9,514 bases of DNA from assembly GCA_030616365.1 (NCBI GenBank), contig JAUWXM010000045.1, positions 1-9,514 on the forward strand, given 5' to 3'. Position 1 is the first letter of the stretch, and every line of letters starts with the position of its first letter. Source of the DNA: a bacterium (GTDB taxonomy: Bacteria; UBP18; UBA7526). A model generated the notes under the pieces. It was not told where the DNA came from and ran no database searches. It was given only the letters and a program-made list of their open reading frames with translations. Below are positions 1-5,785 of this stretch, one piece after another. Made by a program: the position numbers and the translations under genes.

Positions 1-1
1 C

Positions 2-571
2 TATTCCCTCATAAATGGAACGGTCATCTTCTTAATCGGGATATTTGGTCTCTTGGGCTTAGCAACAGCGCTCATACCAAAGGAGGTTGCCTTCTGCATT
101 CTGCTTTATATTGCTCTGGTCATCGGTGCCCAGGCCTTCCAAACGACCCCCAAGCTCCATGCCCCAGCAGTGGTCATTGCTTTTATTCCCCACATCGCAA
201 ACTATGTAAGGATCAATGTTGAGGGAGCGCTATTGGCAGCCAAGACTACTGCAGAAAAGGTAGGAATGATTGCCTTAGAGGACCAGGGGGTGAGTTATAA
301 AGGACTAGCCTCCCTAGGCTATGGAGCCATCGTCACTGGATTGCTCCTGGGAGCCATGACCGCTTTTCTTATTGATAAGAGATTCAGAAGCGCTGGGGTC
401 TATGCCTTCTCTGCTGCTATCTTAGCCTTCTTTGGAGTTATTCATGCCCCGGAGATGGCTTTCGGGGCTGCCCCCTGGCATGCTCTGGGTTATCTCTTCT
501 TCGGTATCTTATTTTTTACTCTCTGGCTCTTCGGGAGGGCAGGCCATAAATTAGAAGTGGTGAAGGAATAG
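2..571 (+). CDS. NCS2/AzgA-type purine/xanthine permease, C-terminal part (5' truncated)
   Basis: The reading frame is open to the left edge of the window, so only about 189 C-terminal residues are present and the true start lies outside. The protein is very hydrophobic, with about six membrane segments. The stretch with GAQAFQTTPKLHAPAV followed by IPHIANY, and the later FFGVIHAPEM, resemble the C-terminal half of AzgA/AGZA-type nucleobase permeases (COG2252), which import purines or related bases with protons across the inner membrane. That assignment is from memory of family motifs. The catalytic half is missing, so substrate cannot be judged. An internal TTG (53) could be mistaken for a start, but the frame continues upstream with membrane-like sequence. 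The gene ends before a repeat array and a strong terminator, so it belongs to a separate upstream unit. Confidence 0.6.
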   Translation, partial: YSLINGTVIFLIGIFGLLGLATALIPKEVAFCILLYIALVIGAQAFQTTPKLHAPAVVIAFIPHIANYVRINVEGALLAAKTTAEKVGMIALEDQGVSYKGLASLGYGAIVTGLLLGAMTAFLIDKRFRSAGVYAFSAAILAFFGVIHAPEMAFGAAPWHALGYLFFGILFFTLWLFGRAGHKLEVVKE

Positions 572-596
572 TAAGCAGCATAAAAGTAGAAACTTA

Positions 597-652
597 AACA
601 GGTAACAATGTAAAATGCAAAGTTAACAATTATCAATGCAAAGTTAAAACAT
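597..652. repeat. Heptamer-phased tandem array (8 units)
   Basis: Read in steps of seven from 597, the DNA gives AACAGGT, AACAATG, TAAAATG, CAAAGTT, AACAATT, ATCAATG, CAAAGTT, AAAACAT. A 13-nt word, AATGCAAAGTTAA, occurs at 614 and 635, exactly 21 nt (three units) apart. The array fills the gap between the permease stop and its terminator. No coding potential is seen. Confidence 0.6.
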
Positions 653-658
653 AATTTG

Positions 659-682
659 GCCGCCTTAACAGGCGGCTTTTTT
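659..682 (+). terminator. Intrinsic terminator after the permease gene
   Basis: A perfect 6-bp GC-only stem (GCCGCC at 659-664, GGCGGC at 671-676) with loop TTAACA is followed at once by six Ts (677-682). It lies 88 nt after the permease stop and ends that unit before the PadR gene. Confidence 0.9.
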
Positions 683-835
683 ATTCGTGTTGTTCCTCCG
701 TAAAGCCCTTCGGGCCACGGGGCAAGCGTGCTTTTCTTTTTGCGTTTTTTAGTTAATTGAGTTCCGATCTTATCGGAACGAAATCTTCGACAAATGTCGA
801 ATATTTTAGCGTCTTTGCGGTTGCAATATTCGTGT
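683..835. other. Hairpin-rich spacer bounded by 8-bp direct repeats
   Basis: This non-coding stretch lies between the terminator and the PadR promoter and holds a run of tight palindromes. They are GCCC/GGGC with a 3-nt loop (705-715), AAGC/GCTT (724-733), a perfect 8-bp stem GTTCCGAT/ATCGGAAC (761-779), and a perfect 7-bp stem TTCGACA/TGTCGAA (786-801). The word ATTCGTGT occurs at both edges (683-690 and 828-835). No inverted termini or ORF are seen. It could be a small non-autonomous element or several hairpin insertions. The direct repeats may be chance. Confidence 0.4.
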
Positions 836-850
836 CCTAAAAGAAAGTAC

Positions 851-878
851 TTGACATGGGCAAAAAGTGTGATATAAT
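851..878 (+). promoter_or_regulatory. Sigma-70-type promoter of the padR gene
   Basis: A perfect -35 TTGACA (851-856) is followed after 16 nt by a perfect -10 TATAAT (873-878), preceded by TGA and so an extended -10. Start of transcription is expected near 885, inside or just before the palindrome at 889-904. Confidence 0.85.
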
Positions 879-888
879 AAAATTTAAA

Positions 889-904
889 TAGTAAAATTTT
901 ACTA
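889..904. promoter_or_regulatory. Perfect 16-bp palindrome, candidate PadR operator
   Basis: TAGTAAAA followed by its exact reverse complement TTTTACTA begins 11 nt after the -10 box and ends just before the ribosome binding site AGGGGTGG (911-918). PadR-family repressors bind as dimers to inverted repeats, often at their own promoters, so autoregulation is the natural reading. The sequence differs from the classical ATGT-N8-ACAT PadR site. An AT-rich palindrome could also be a weak RNA hairpin. Confidence 0.6.
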
Positions 905-922
905 AACGAAAGGGGTGGAAAG

Positions 923-1456
923 ATGACGCAGGAACTTGTTCTCCTGGGACTTCTGGAAGAAGGACCAAAGCATGGCTACGAGATTAAGAGGTTGATTACC
1001 AAGATTATAGAGACCTTCACCAGCATAAAAACTAAGTCCATCTACTATTCCTTGAGACAGATGGAAAAAGAGGGGCTGGTGGCCAAGAGGGTCTCTCGCA
1101 CAGGCAGAAGGCCGGAGAAGTACATCTATCACATAACGAAGAAGGGGAGTGGAAGATTTCAGGAATTACTGCGCAGGAGCTTTCTCATTCTTGAAAGACC
1201 ATTCCTAAACATTGACCTCTCCCTATATTTTTTGCCCTTCATTAAGCCCAAGATGGCTCTTGCCAGACTCCGTACTCGTCTGCGTGGCTTAGGAAGAGTA
1301 AAGGTATGGCTTGAGAATATGGGCAGATCCTTAAAAGAGAGGAATGCCCCTCGTCACCTGCAAACCATCATCCAGCATAACCTGGAACTAGCTAAGGCAG
1401 AGATCAACTTTACCTCCCAACTCATTAAAACTCTGGCTAAGAAAGCGGCGGTATGA
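923..1456 (+). CDS. PadR-family transcriptional repressor
   Basis: The 177-residue protein has a winged helix-turn-helix at residues 1-75. LLGLLEEGPKHGYEIKRLI is the typical PadR opening, IYYSLRQMEKEGLV is the recognition helix region, and GRRPEKYIYHITKKG is the wing. The rest (80-177) is helical and basic, as in the PadR C-terminal dimerisation domain (Vir_act_alpha_C-like), which usually senses a small molecule. The ATG at 923 sits 4 nt after AGGGGTGG. A strong promoter and a perfect palindrome lie immediately upstream, suggesting self-repression. The nearest downstream gene is an outer-membrane barrel on the same strand 162 nt away, a possible target. PadR proteins often control efflux or envelope-stress genes, but the ligand here is unknown. 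Confidence 0.9.
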   Translation: MTQELVLLGLLEEGPKHGYEIKRLITKIIETFTSIKTKSIYYSLRQMEKEGLVAKRVSRTGRRPEKYIYHITKKGSGRFQELLRRSFLILERPFLNIDLSLYFLPFIKPKMALARLRTRLRGLGRVKVWLENMGRSLKERNAPRHLQTIIQHNLELAKAEINFTSQLIKTLAKKAAV

Positions 1457-1468
1457 ACTATAGAAAAT

Positions 1469-1478
1469 AAGGAGAAGG
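1469..1478 (+). other. Orphan Shine-Dalgarno-like sequence
   Basis: AAGGAGAAGG lies 12 nt after the padR stop but no start codon follows at a usable distance. The array at 1501-1590 comes next, and the next gene has its own ribosome binding site at 1604-1610. It may be a relic left when repeat DNA separated it from its gene. Confidence 0.3.
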
Positions 1479-1500
1479 TAGCAGTAGAACGGTTTTAATA

Positions 1501-1528
1501 CGTAACCCGAGACTCGTAACCCGTAACC
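1501..1528. repeat. Heptamer array of CGTAACC units (4 units)
   Basis: In steps of seven the DNA reads CGTAACC, CGAGACT, CGTAACC, CGTAACC. GTAACCC-type words recur at the far end of the window in the hairpin at 9441-9487. Confidence 0.7.
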
Positions 1529-1534
1529 CAATGA

Positions 1535-1590
1535 CTTATTCACTTATTAACGTATCAACGTATTAACTTATTCACTTGTCAACTTGTTAA
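1535..1590. repeat. Octamer tandem array (7 units)
   Basis: Seven consecutive 8-nt units are CTTATTCA, CTTATTAA, CGTATCAA, CGTATTAA, CTTATTCA, CTTGTCAA, CTTGTTAA. The consensus is roughly CKTRTYMA with no indels. The same word family (CTTATCAA) appears in both orientations at 5786-5934. The array ends 13 nt before the ribosome binding site of the next gene. No promoter is obvious in this 162-nt gap. Confidence 0.8.
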
Positions 1591-1618
1591 CTAAATGTGA
1601 GAAAGGAGGTGAGAAAGA

Positions 1619-2473
1619 GTGAAAAAGACACTACTAATTCTCTGTTTGGTGAGCATTATGGTTCTGGGGACTGCCGGGTTAGCCCTTGCCAAGAACACCA
1701 GGTATGGGCCGCCCTGTATTGCTGATGACGCCGGAACTGTGCCGAAGAAGACTTTGGAATGGGGAACGAGCGTTATTCAGACCTGGGACTCTGGCTTCTA
1801 CACCACAACCATCATCACCGCCCTGACCTATGGTATCACTGACCATCTGGAGGCCTATGTTGCTCCCTATGTGCTTAGCGCTGTCTATGGAGAGGACCTC
1901 CATACCGGTGGAAATACAGCCCTCAGGGCGGCCTATGGCTTCCACGGTGCGAATAATCAGACATTCAGTGACATCTGGGTAGGAGCAAAGTATCAGTTCT
2001 TGGAAGAATTGAAAGGTAAGGCGGCACCTGCTATGGCAGTGAAGTATGGCCTGAAAATTCCGGGTAGGACCAACAGCAAAGGCTTTACTACGGGAGAGGT
2101 TGACCACAAACTTACTTACTGTGTCACAAAGAGCGTGGGCAAGGCACAACTCGATGGGAATGTGGCCTTCAGGTATTATCACCGATCTGACGATCCGGCG
2201 GTCGGAAATGCGTTCACCAATGAGTGGAGTTGGAACGCTTCCCTTATGTACCCCATAGCACCCAAGACCCTATTGGCTGCTGAACTTACTGGGAAGAACG
2301 AGTACCGGAAGATCCACATGACCAGCGACGACTACATCACTGATGCCTATCTGGGGGTGAAGTATTCTGTCACCAAGGACTTTAAGGGGAAGATAGCTGT
2401 TGGTAAGCGCATAACCTGTGCCGACCCGGATATTCTGGGTTACTTAGGGCTCGTCTACTACTTCCACCTGTAG
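1619..2473 (+). CDS. Secreted outer-membrane beta-barrel protein, phenol MetA-pathway type
   Basis: The 284-residue protein starts at GTG 1619, with AGGAGGT (1604-1610) 8 nt upstream. A classical signal peptide (MKK, hydrophobic core, ALA at 22-24) predicts export with cleavage after residue 24. The mature start, GPPCIADDAGTV then LEWGTSV, resembles the opening of the MetA-pathway phenol-degradation barrel family (PF13557-like, RPFxTDDAxTxxxG pattern). Alternating aromatic/polar strands such as LEAYVAPYV, DIWVGAKYQF, NVAFRYYHR and YLGLVYYFHL continue to the C terminus. The terminal aromatic strand fits a barrel-assembly signal. The family is thought to form outer-membrane channels or transporters, but substrates are rarely known. 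It follows padR and may be its target. It is followed by a hairpin at its stop codon. The barrel fold is fairly sure; the family is moderately sure. Confidence 0.65.
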   Translation: MKKTLLILCLVSIMVLGTAGLALAKNTRYGPPCIADDAGTVPKKTLEWGTSVIQTWDSGFYTTTIITALTYGITDHLEAYVAPYVLSAVYGEDLHTGGNTALRAAYGFHGANNQTFSDIWVGAKYQFLEELKGKAAPAMAVKYGLKIPGRTNSKGFTTGEVDHKLTYCVTKSVGKAQLDGNVAFRYYHRSDDPAVGNAFTNEWSWNASLMYPIAPKTLLAAELTGKNEYRKIHMTSDDYITDAYLGVKYSVTKDFKGKIAVGKRITCADPDILGYLGLVYYFHL

Positions 2474-2481
2474 GTTGAAGA

Positions 2482-2528
2482 AGCTCTCCATCATTGATGG
2501 TGGGGGGCTGCATTAATTCATTCTTTTT
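2482..2528 (+). terminator. Likely terminator after the beta-barrel gene
   Basis: A 12-bp stem (2482-2493 with 2498-2509, including three G-U pairs, loop TTGA) begins 9 nt after the stop. The T-rich tract (TTCTTTTT, 2521-2528) is about 11 nt downstream instead of directly attached, so termination may be inefficient. It separates the barrel gene from the fatty acid kinase gene. Confidence 0.5.
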
Positions 2529-2529
2529 G

Positions 2530-2535
2530 TATAAT
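2530..2535 (+). promoter_or_regulatory. Possible -10 box for the fakA-like operon
   Basis: A perfect TATAAT (2530-2535) lies 35 nt before the start codon at 2570, at a sensible distance for a promoter. No good -35 is seen 16-18 nt upstream, where the foot of the terminator hairpin lies. Confidence 0.35.
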
Positions 2536-2569
2536 GGATTTAAATTATTAGTTAAGAAGAGTAAAAAAA

Positions 2570-4426
2570 ATGATTAGGCACTGTAATGGAAGAAGATTAA
2601 TCAAGGCCTTAGCTGCCTCTAATGATTGGCTTTCCTCCAAGATGGAGGTGGTCAATAACCTGAATGTCTTTCCCGTTCCTGATGGAGATACGGGCTTTAA
2701 TATGTCTCTGACTCTGAAGGCAGCGGTTGAGGCCACCAAAGACCTAAAGAATAAAGACCTCTCTTCTATTGCTAAAGAAGTGGGCACAAGCAGTGTCATG
2801 GCCTCCCGTGGTTGTGCAGGAGTGATTCTCTCCCAGTTCCTGGTGGGATTGGCAAAAGGCCTTGCGGGGAAGAAGAGGGTAGAGGCTAAAGAATTGGCCC
2901 AGGCATTATTTAAAGGAGCAGAGGCTGCCTATGGTGGAGTGAGGGAACCAGTAGAGGGGACCATACTCACCGTGGCCAAGGAATCAGCGAAGAAAGCCCT
3001 TGAGATTGCGAAAGAAGAGAACGATATCGCTAAAATATTGAGAGAGGCCTATAAAGAAGCGCAAGAAGTATTAGAGAAGACGCCAGAGATGCTACCGGTA
3101 TTGAAGGATGCTGGAGTAGTTGATGCTGGAGGAGCGGGCTTTGTCTATATCTTAGAAGGGGTTTTAAGACTTATAGAGGGCAAGCCATTGGAAGAGATAT
3201 CTAGGGTAGAGGTTACGGTTGCCAAGACAGTCAATACCTGGCGAAGTATCCTGGTGGGCATTCGGGGAGGGGAACTGAAGGATATCAAGGAGGTTGAGAC
3301 CATTGCTGGCAAGGCCATTCAGGCAGCAAAGGAGAGACTCTCCCGCCTTCCCCTACAGAAACTTAAGAATGCCACGGGCATAAGGAGAGTAGTGGGAACC
3401 TGGGAGAGGGTCTTGGGGGTTATTCAGAAGAGAGGTCTCTTAGATATTAAAGCGGTGAGGACTACCGCCCAGAGAGCGGTTGACACCTGGGAGAGGGAGC
3501 TGAAGTATAAGTATTGCACGGAATTCTTGATCAAGGGAAAAAATTTAGTCTTAAAAGAGATTGAGAATGAACTGGCAAAGCATGGTGATTGTGCCATCGT
3601 AGTCGGTTCTTCAGAATTGGCCAAGTGCCACATCCATACCAATGAGCCGGATAAGGTGAAGGCATACGCTGTTACCTTGGGAGAGGTGGATAAAGTAAAG
3701 ATAGACGATATGGACAAGCAGCACCAGACCCTCTTAATGGAGAAGGAGGTTGGAGAAGCAGTAAAGGTGAAAGGATTAGGGATCATTGCGGTATCTACGG
3801 GAGAAGGATTGAGTAAGATCCTGAAAAGCATGGGTGTGGATGAGATATTAGGTGGGCCGAAGAAATTGAAACCCTCTGTGGAGGATATAAGTAAGGCCAT
3901 AGAAGCCATAGAGGCAAAGGATATCATCCTCTTACCAAATGATGGAGACATTATTCCCGCAGCAGAGAAGGCAAAGGAGTTGAGCAAGAAGAGGGTGGAG
4001 GTCATTCCTGCGAAGAGTATTCCTCAGGGACTAACTGCTCTGATGGATTATAACCCAGAAGCAAGTATCGAAGAGAATAAGGAGGCTATGAGTCAAGCTT
4101 TAGGGAGAATCAAGACCGGCCAGGTGGCAAAGGCGGCCAGGATTGCTAAGTATAAGGAACTTAAAATAAGAAGGGGAGAGGTAATCGGTTTATATCATAA
4201 GGAGATAAAGGTTAAAGGGAGGAAGCCCCAGAGAGTGGCTCTGGATTTAATAAAAGAGATGGTAAAAGAGACAGATAGCATCATTACCCTTTACTATGGT
4301 AAGGGAGTGAGAAAAAGAAGAGCGAATCAATTACTGAACCAAGTAAAAGAAAAATATCCTAACCTCGATGTCCAGCTCTACTTCGGGGGACAGCCGCATT
4401 ATTACTATATTATTTCAGTCGAATAG
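2570..4426 (+). CDS. fakA: FakA-like fatty acid kinase (DhaL/DAK2 domain) with an inserted duplicated segment
   Basis: The 618-residue protein matches FakA/YloV along its length. FakA is the ATP-dependent kinase that phosphorylates FakB-bound fatty acids to acyl-phosphate. The N-terminal DhaL domain (about 1-205) carries NVFPVPDGDTGFNM, with metal/nucleotide Asp residues at 38 and 40. The middle domain starts at YKYCTEF (Cys316) and has KCHIHTNEP (His354, His356), the Cys and HxH positions associated with metal binding and activity in FakA. The C-terminal domain (about 403-618) has GEGLSKILKSMGVDEI, IILLPNDGDI, IPQGLTALMDYNPEA and the closing GGQPHYYYIISVE. Usual length is about 550. The excess is an insert at about 206-312 with two 30-residue repeats. 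The ATG at 2570 gives the family's normal N terminus but has only a weak AAGAAG-type ribosome binding site. A CMD-like gene and fakB-like gene follow. Confidence 0.9.
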   Translation: MIRHCNGRRLIKALAASNDWLSSKMEVVNNLNVFPVPDGDTGFNMSLTLKAAVEATKDLKNKDLSSIAKEVGTSSVMASRGCAGVILSQFLVGLAKGLAGKKRVEAKELAQALFKGAEAAYGGVREPVEGTILTVAKESAKKALEIAKEENDIAKILREAYKEAQEVLEKTPEMLPVLKDAGVVDAGGAGFVYILEGVLRLIEGKPLEEISRVEVTVAKTVNTWRSILVGIRGGELKDIKEVETIAGKAIQAAKERLSRLPLQKLKNATGIRRVVGTWERVLGVIQKRGLLDIKAVRTTAQRAVDTWERELKYKYCTEFLIKGKNLVLKEIENELAKHGDCAIVVGSSELAKCHIHTNEPDKVKAYAVTLGEVDKVKIDDMDKQHQTLLMEKEVGEAVKVKGLGIIAVSTGEGLSKILKSMGVDEILGGPKKLKPSVEDISKAIEAIEAKDIILLPNDGDIIPAAEKAKELSKKRVEVIPAKSIPQGLTALMDYNPEASIEENKEAMSQALGRIKTGQVAKAARIAKYKELKIRRGEVIGLYHKEIKVKGRKPQRVALDLIKEMVKETDSIITLYYGKGVRKRRANQLLNQVKEKYPNLDVQLYFGGQPHYYYIISVE

Positions 4427-4432
4427 TAAATT

Positions 4433-4514
4433 AGTTATGAGTTATAAATGATGAATTATGAATTGTAGTTCCCAACTTAAAAACTCATAACCTATAACTC
4501 ATAATTTATAATTC
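4433..4514. repeat. Facing pair of heptamer arrays
   Basis: The left arm reads in sevens AGTTATG, AGTTATA, AATGATG, AATTATG, AATTGTA (4433-4467). The right arm reads AACTCAT, AACCTAT, AACTCAT, AATTTAT (4482-4509). The arms are complementary word families: TTATGAGTTATA (4435-4446) is the exact reverse complement of 4493-4504. The element fills the gap after the fakA-like stop and ends just before the ribosome binding site GAGGGAGGT (4521-4529) of the next gene. A transcript would form a long weak hairpin. Confidence 0.75.
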
Positions 4515-4533
4515 CGAGCGGAGGGAGGTTTAA

Positions 4534-4845
4534 ATGGCAAAGTTTATGAAGGAGATTCCGGAGAATTTTAAGGTGATAAAGGAGAAGGACCCGGAGTTCT
4601 TTAAACTTGTAATGCAGGATATGGATAAGGTCTTTGAGAAGGGTGCTCTGGATACCAAGTATAAGGTCTTGATTGCCTTAGCCATAAATGCAGTAAGGGG
4701 CCAATCAGGTGCTGTCTCTCATTTATCTCGTATGGCAAGAGAATCTGGTGCCACAAAGGAGGAACTGGCAGAGACCTTGAGAGTGGCCTACTTTGAAGGC
4801 GGAATGCTCGGTTTAGCCACTGGAGCATACGCCTTTGTGGGATAG
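4534..4845 (+). CDS. Cysteine-free CMD/AhpD-fold small protein
   Basis: The 103-residue protein has the helical carboxymuconolactone decarboxylase fold signature: LDTKYKVLIALAINAV, then SHLSRMARESGATKEELAETLRVAYFEGGM. In redox-active members the helix before the conserved His carries CxxC (AhpD-type peroxidase activity). Here that stretch reads GQSGAVSH (His63 kept), and the whole protein has no cysteine, so thiol peroxidase chemistry is excluded. The gene starts at ATG 4534 behind a strong GAGGGAGGT. It lies between the fatty acid kinase and its binding-protein partner, so a role in that pathway, perhaps structural or ligand-binding, is a reasonable guess, but no function is established by the sequence. 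The fold assignment is firm. Confidence 0.8.
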   Translation: MAKFMKEIPENFKVIKEKDPEFFKLVMQDMDKVFEKGALDTKYKVLIALAINAVRGQSGAVSHLSRMARESGATKEELAETLRVAYFEGGMLGLATGAYAFVG

Positions 4846-4855
4846 AAGGAGGTGG
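4846..4855 (+). other. Orphan Shine-Dalgarno sequence after the CMD-like gene
   Basis: AAGGAGGTGG begins on the base after the CMD stop codon. No gene starts nearby: the ATG at 4878 opens only about 17 codons inside the repeat. The heptamer array follows, and then the degV/fakB-like gene has its own AAGGAGGGA (4904-4912). This suggests the array was placed between an original ribosome binding site and its gene. Confidence 0.4.
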
Positions 4856-4865
4856 CGCAGAAAAG

Positions 4866-4900
4866 TAAAAATTAAAAATGCAAAATGCAAAATTAAAAAT
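4866..4900. repeat. Heptamer tandem array (5 perfect-phase units)
   Basis: The units are TAAAAAT, TAAAAAT, GCAAAAT, GCAAAAT, TAAAAAT without interruption. The array lies inside the operon between the CMD-like and fakB-like genes. The word AATGCAA is shared with the array at 597-652. Confidence 0.8.
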
Positions 4901-4918
4901 TACAAGGAGGGATAAAAA

Positions 4919-5785
4919 ATGGCAAAAGTAGCGATTGTTACTGGAGATAACCACGGGATACCGGATAATCTATTGAAGAAATTGGAAATAACTATGCTTC
5001 ATCATCCGGCGACCCTGGAGGGAAAAGAGTATCTGGTCAGGAAGACCATTAGTCCAGAGGATTTTTTAGCAAAAGTGAAGGCATCGAAGGGTTTTCCCAA
5101 GACAGCAGCAATAAACGTCGAGAGGTTTGCTGAAGTCTATCGAAAATTGACAGCAGAAGGGAAGTCCATTGTAAACATCACTATGGCAGGGGGGATATTT
5201 AGCCAGCCAACTCTTGATGCGGCAAAGGAGGCAATAAATAAGGTAGAAGGGGCAGATGTGGCTGTAGTCAATAGCATGCTCACCGCCCATCCCATAGGAT
5301 TGGTGATCTTAGAGGCTGCTCGGGCAGCAAAAGAAGGGAAGAGTAAGGATGAGGTGGCAAAGATCGCCCAGGATGTTGCTTCTAAAAGCACCCTTATTTT
5401 AGCCCTCCCCGATTTGGAGTATCTCCATAGGGGAGGAAGAATAGGCAAAGGCAAGGCCCTTCTTGGCTCCTTGATGAAAGTCATCCCGATACTCATTATG
5501 AGGTATGGAACGCAGGCCATAGAACCCTTGGGAAAGGGAAGGAGTATCGCTCAAGTAAATCAGAAGATAATCGAGACTATAAAGACCGATATGGAGAAGT
5601 CCGGTGCTAAGAAGGTAAAAGCTCTCATCGGTGATGTAGGAGATAACCTAGAAGCAACGAAGACCTTAAAAGAGGCTTTAAAGAAGAACATTGACTGTGA
5701 AGAGATCATCATGGGAAAGTTGGGGTGTGAGATCGTTCATCTTGGACCAGGTGGCTGGGGAATTGGATATTACTTAGTCAAATAA
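4919..5785 (+). CDS. fakB: DegV/FakB-like fatty-acid-binding protein
   Basis: The 288-residue protein has the DegV two-domain layout at normal family length. DegV/FakB proteins bind a fatty acid and present it to FakA for phosphorylation, then carry acyl-phosphate to PlsY. The best conserved block is LEYLHRGGRIGKGKALLGSLMKVIPIL (split around residues 166-192), almost as in textbook DegV. The C-terminal EIVHLGPGGWGIGYY keeps the family His (274). The ligand-end motifs deviate: the N-terminal TDS-type motif is VTGDNHGIP (7-15), the TTSQPS-type loop is KTAAIN (Thr62 kept), and the serine motif SSGLSGTYQS is MAGGIFSQPT (89-98). Ligand choice may differ from straight-chain fatty acids. ATG 4919 follows AAGGAGGGA. 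The neighbouring kinase makes the FakB role likely, although the symbol is by analogy. Confidence 0.8.
   Translation: MAKVAIVTGDNHGIPDNLLKKLEITMLHHPATLEGKEYLVRKTISPEDFLAKVKASKGFPKTAAINVERFAEVYRKLTAEGKSIVNITMAGGIFSQPTLDAAKEAINKVEGADVAVVNSMLTAHPIGLVILEAARAAKEGKSKDEVAKIAQDVASKSTLILALPDLEYLHRGGRIGKGKALLGSLMKVIPILIMRYGTQAIEPLGKGRSIAQVNQKIIETIKTDMEKSGAKKVKALIGDVGDNLEATKTLKEALKKNIDCEEIIMGKLGCEIVHLGPGGWGIGYYLVK

Noticed and set aside
53..571. TTG at 53 as the permease start
   Set aside because: The frame is open and hydrophobic back to the window edge and there is no ribosome binding site, so the gene is truncated by the window.
1501..1590. Possible CRISPR array
   Set aside because: Units are 7-8 nt with no spacers, and no cas genes are present.
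1679..2182. Long antisense ORF inside the beta-barrel gene
   Set aside because: The + strand gene has a signal peptide, ribosome binding site and family features. The antisense frame has none.
3424..4005. Long antisense ORF inside the fakA-like gene
   Set aside because: Low-complexity Ser/Phe/Leu-rich translation typical of the reverse of a Lys/Glu-rich gene; the + strand matches FakA throughout.
4878..4931. Small ORF from ATG 4878 after the orphan ribosome binding site
   Set aside because: Only about 17 codons, made of repeat sequence and running into the start of the fakB-like gene in another frame.
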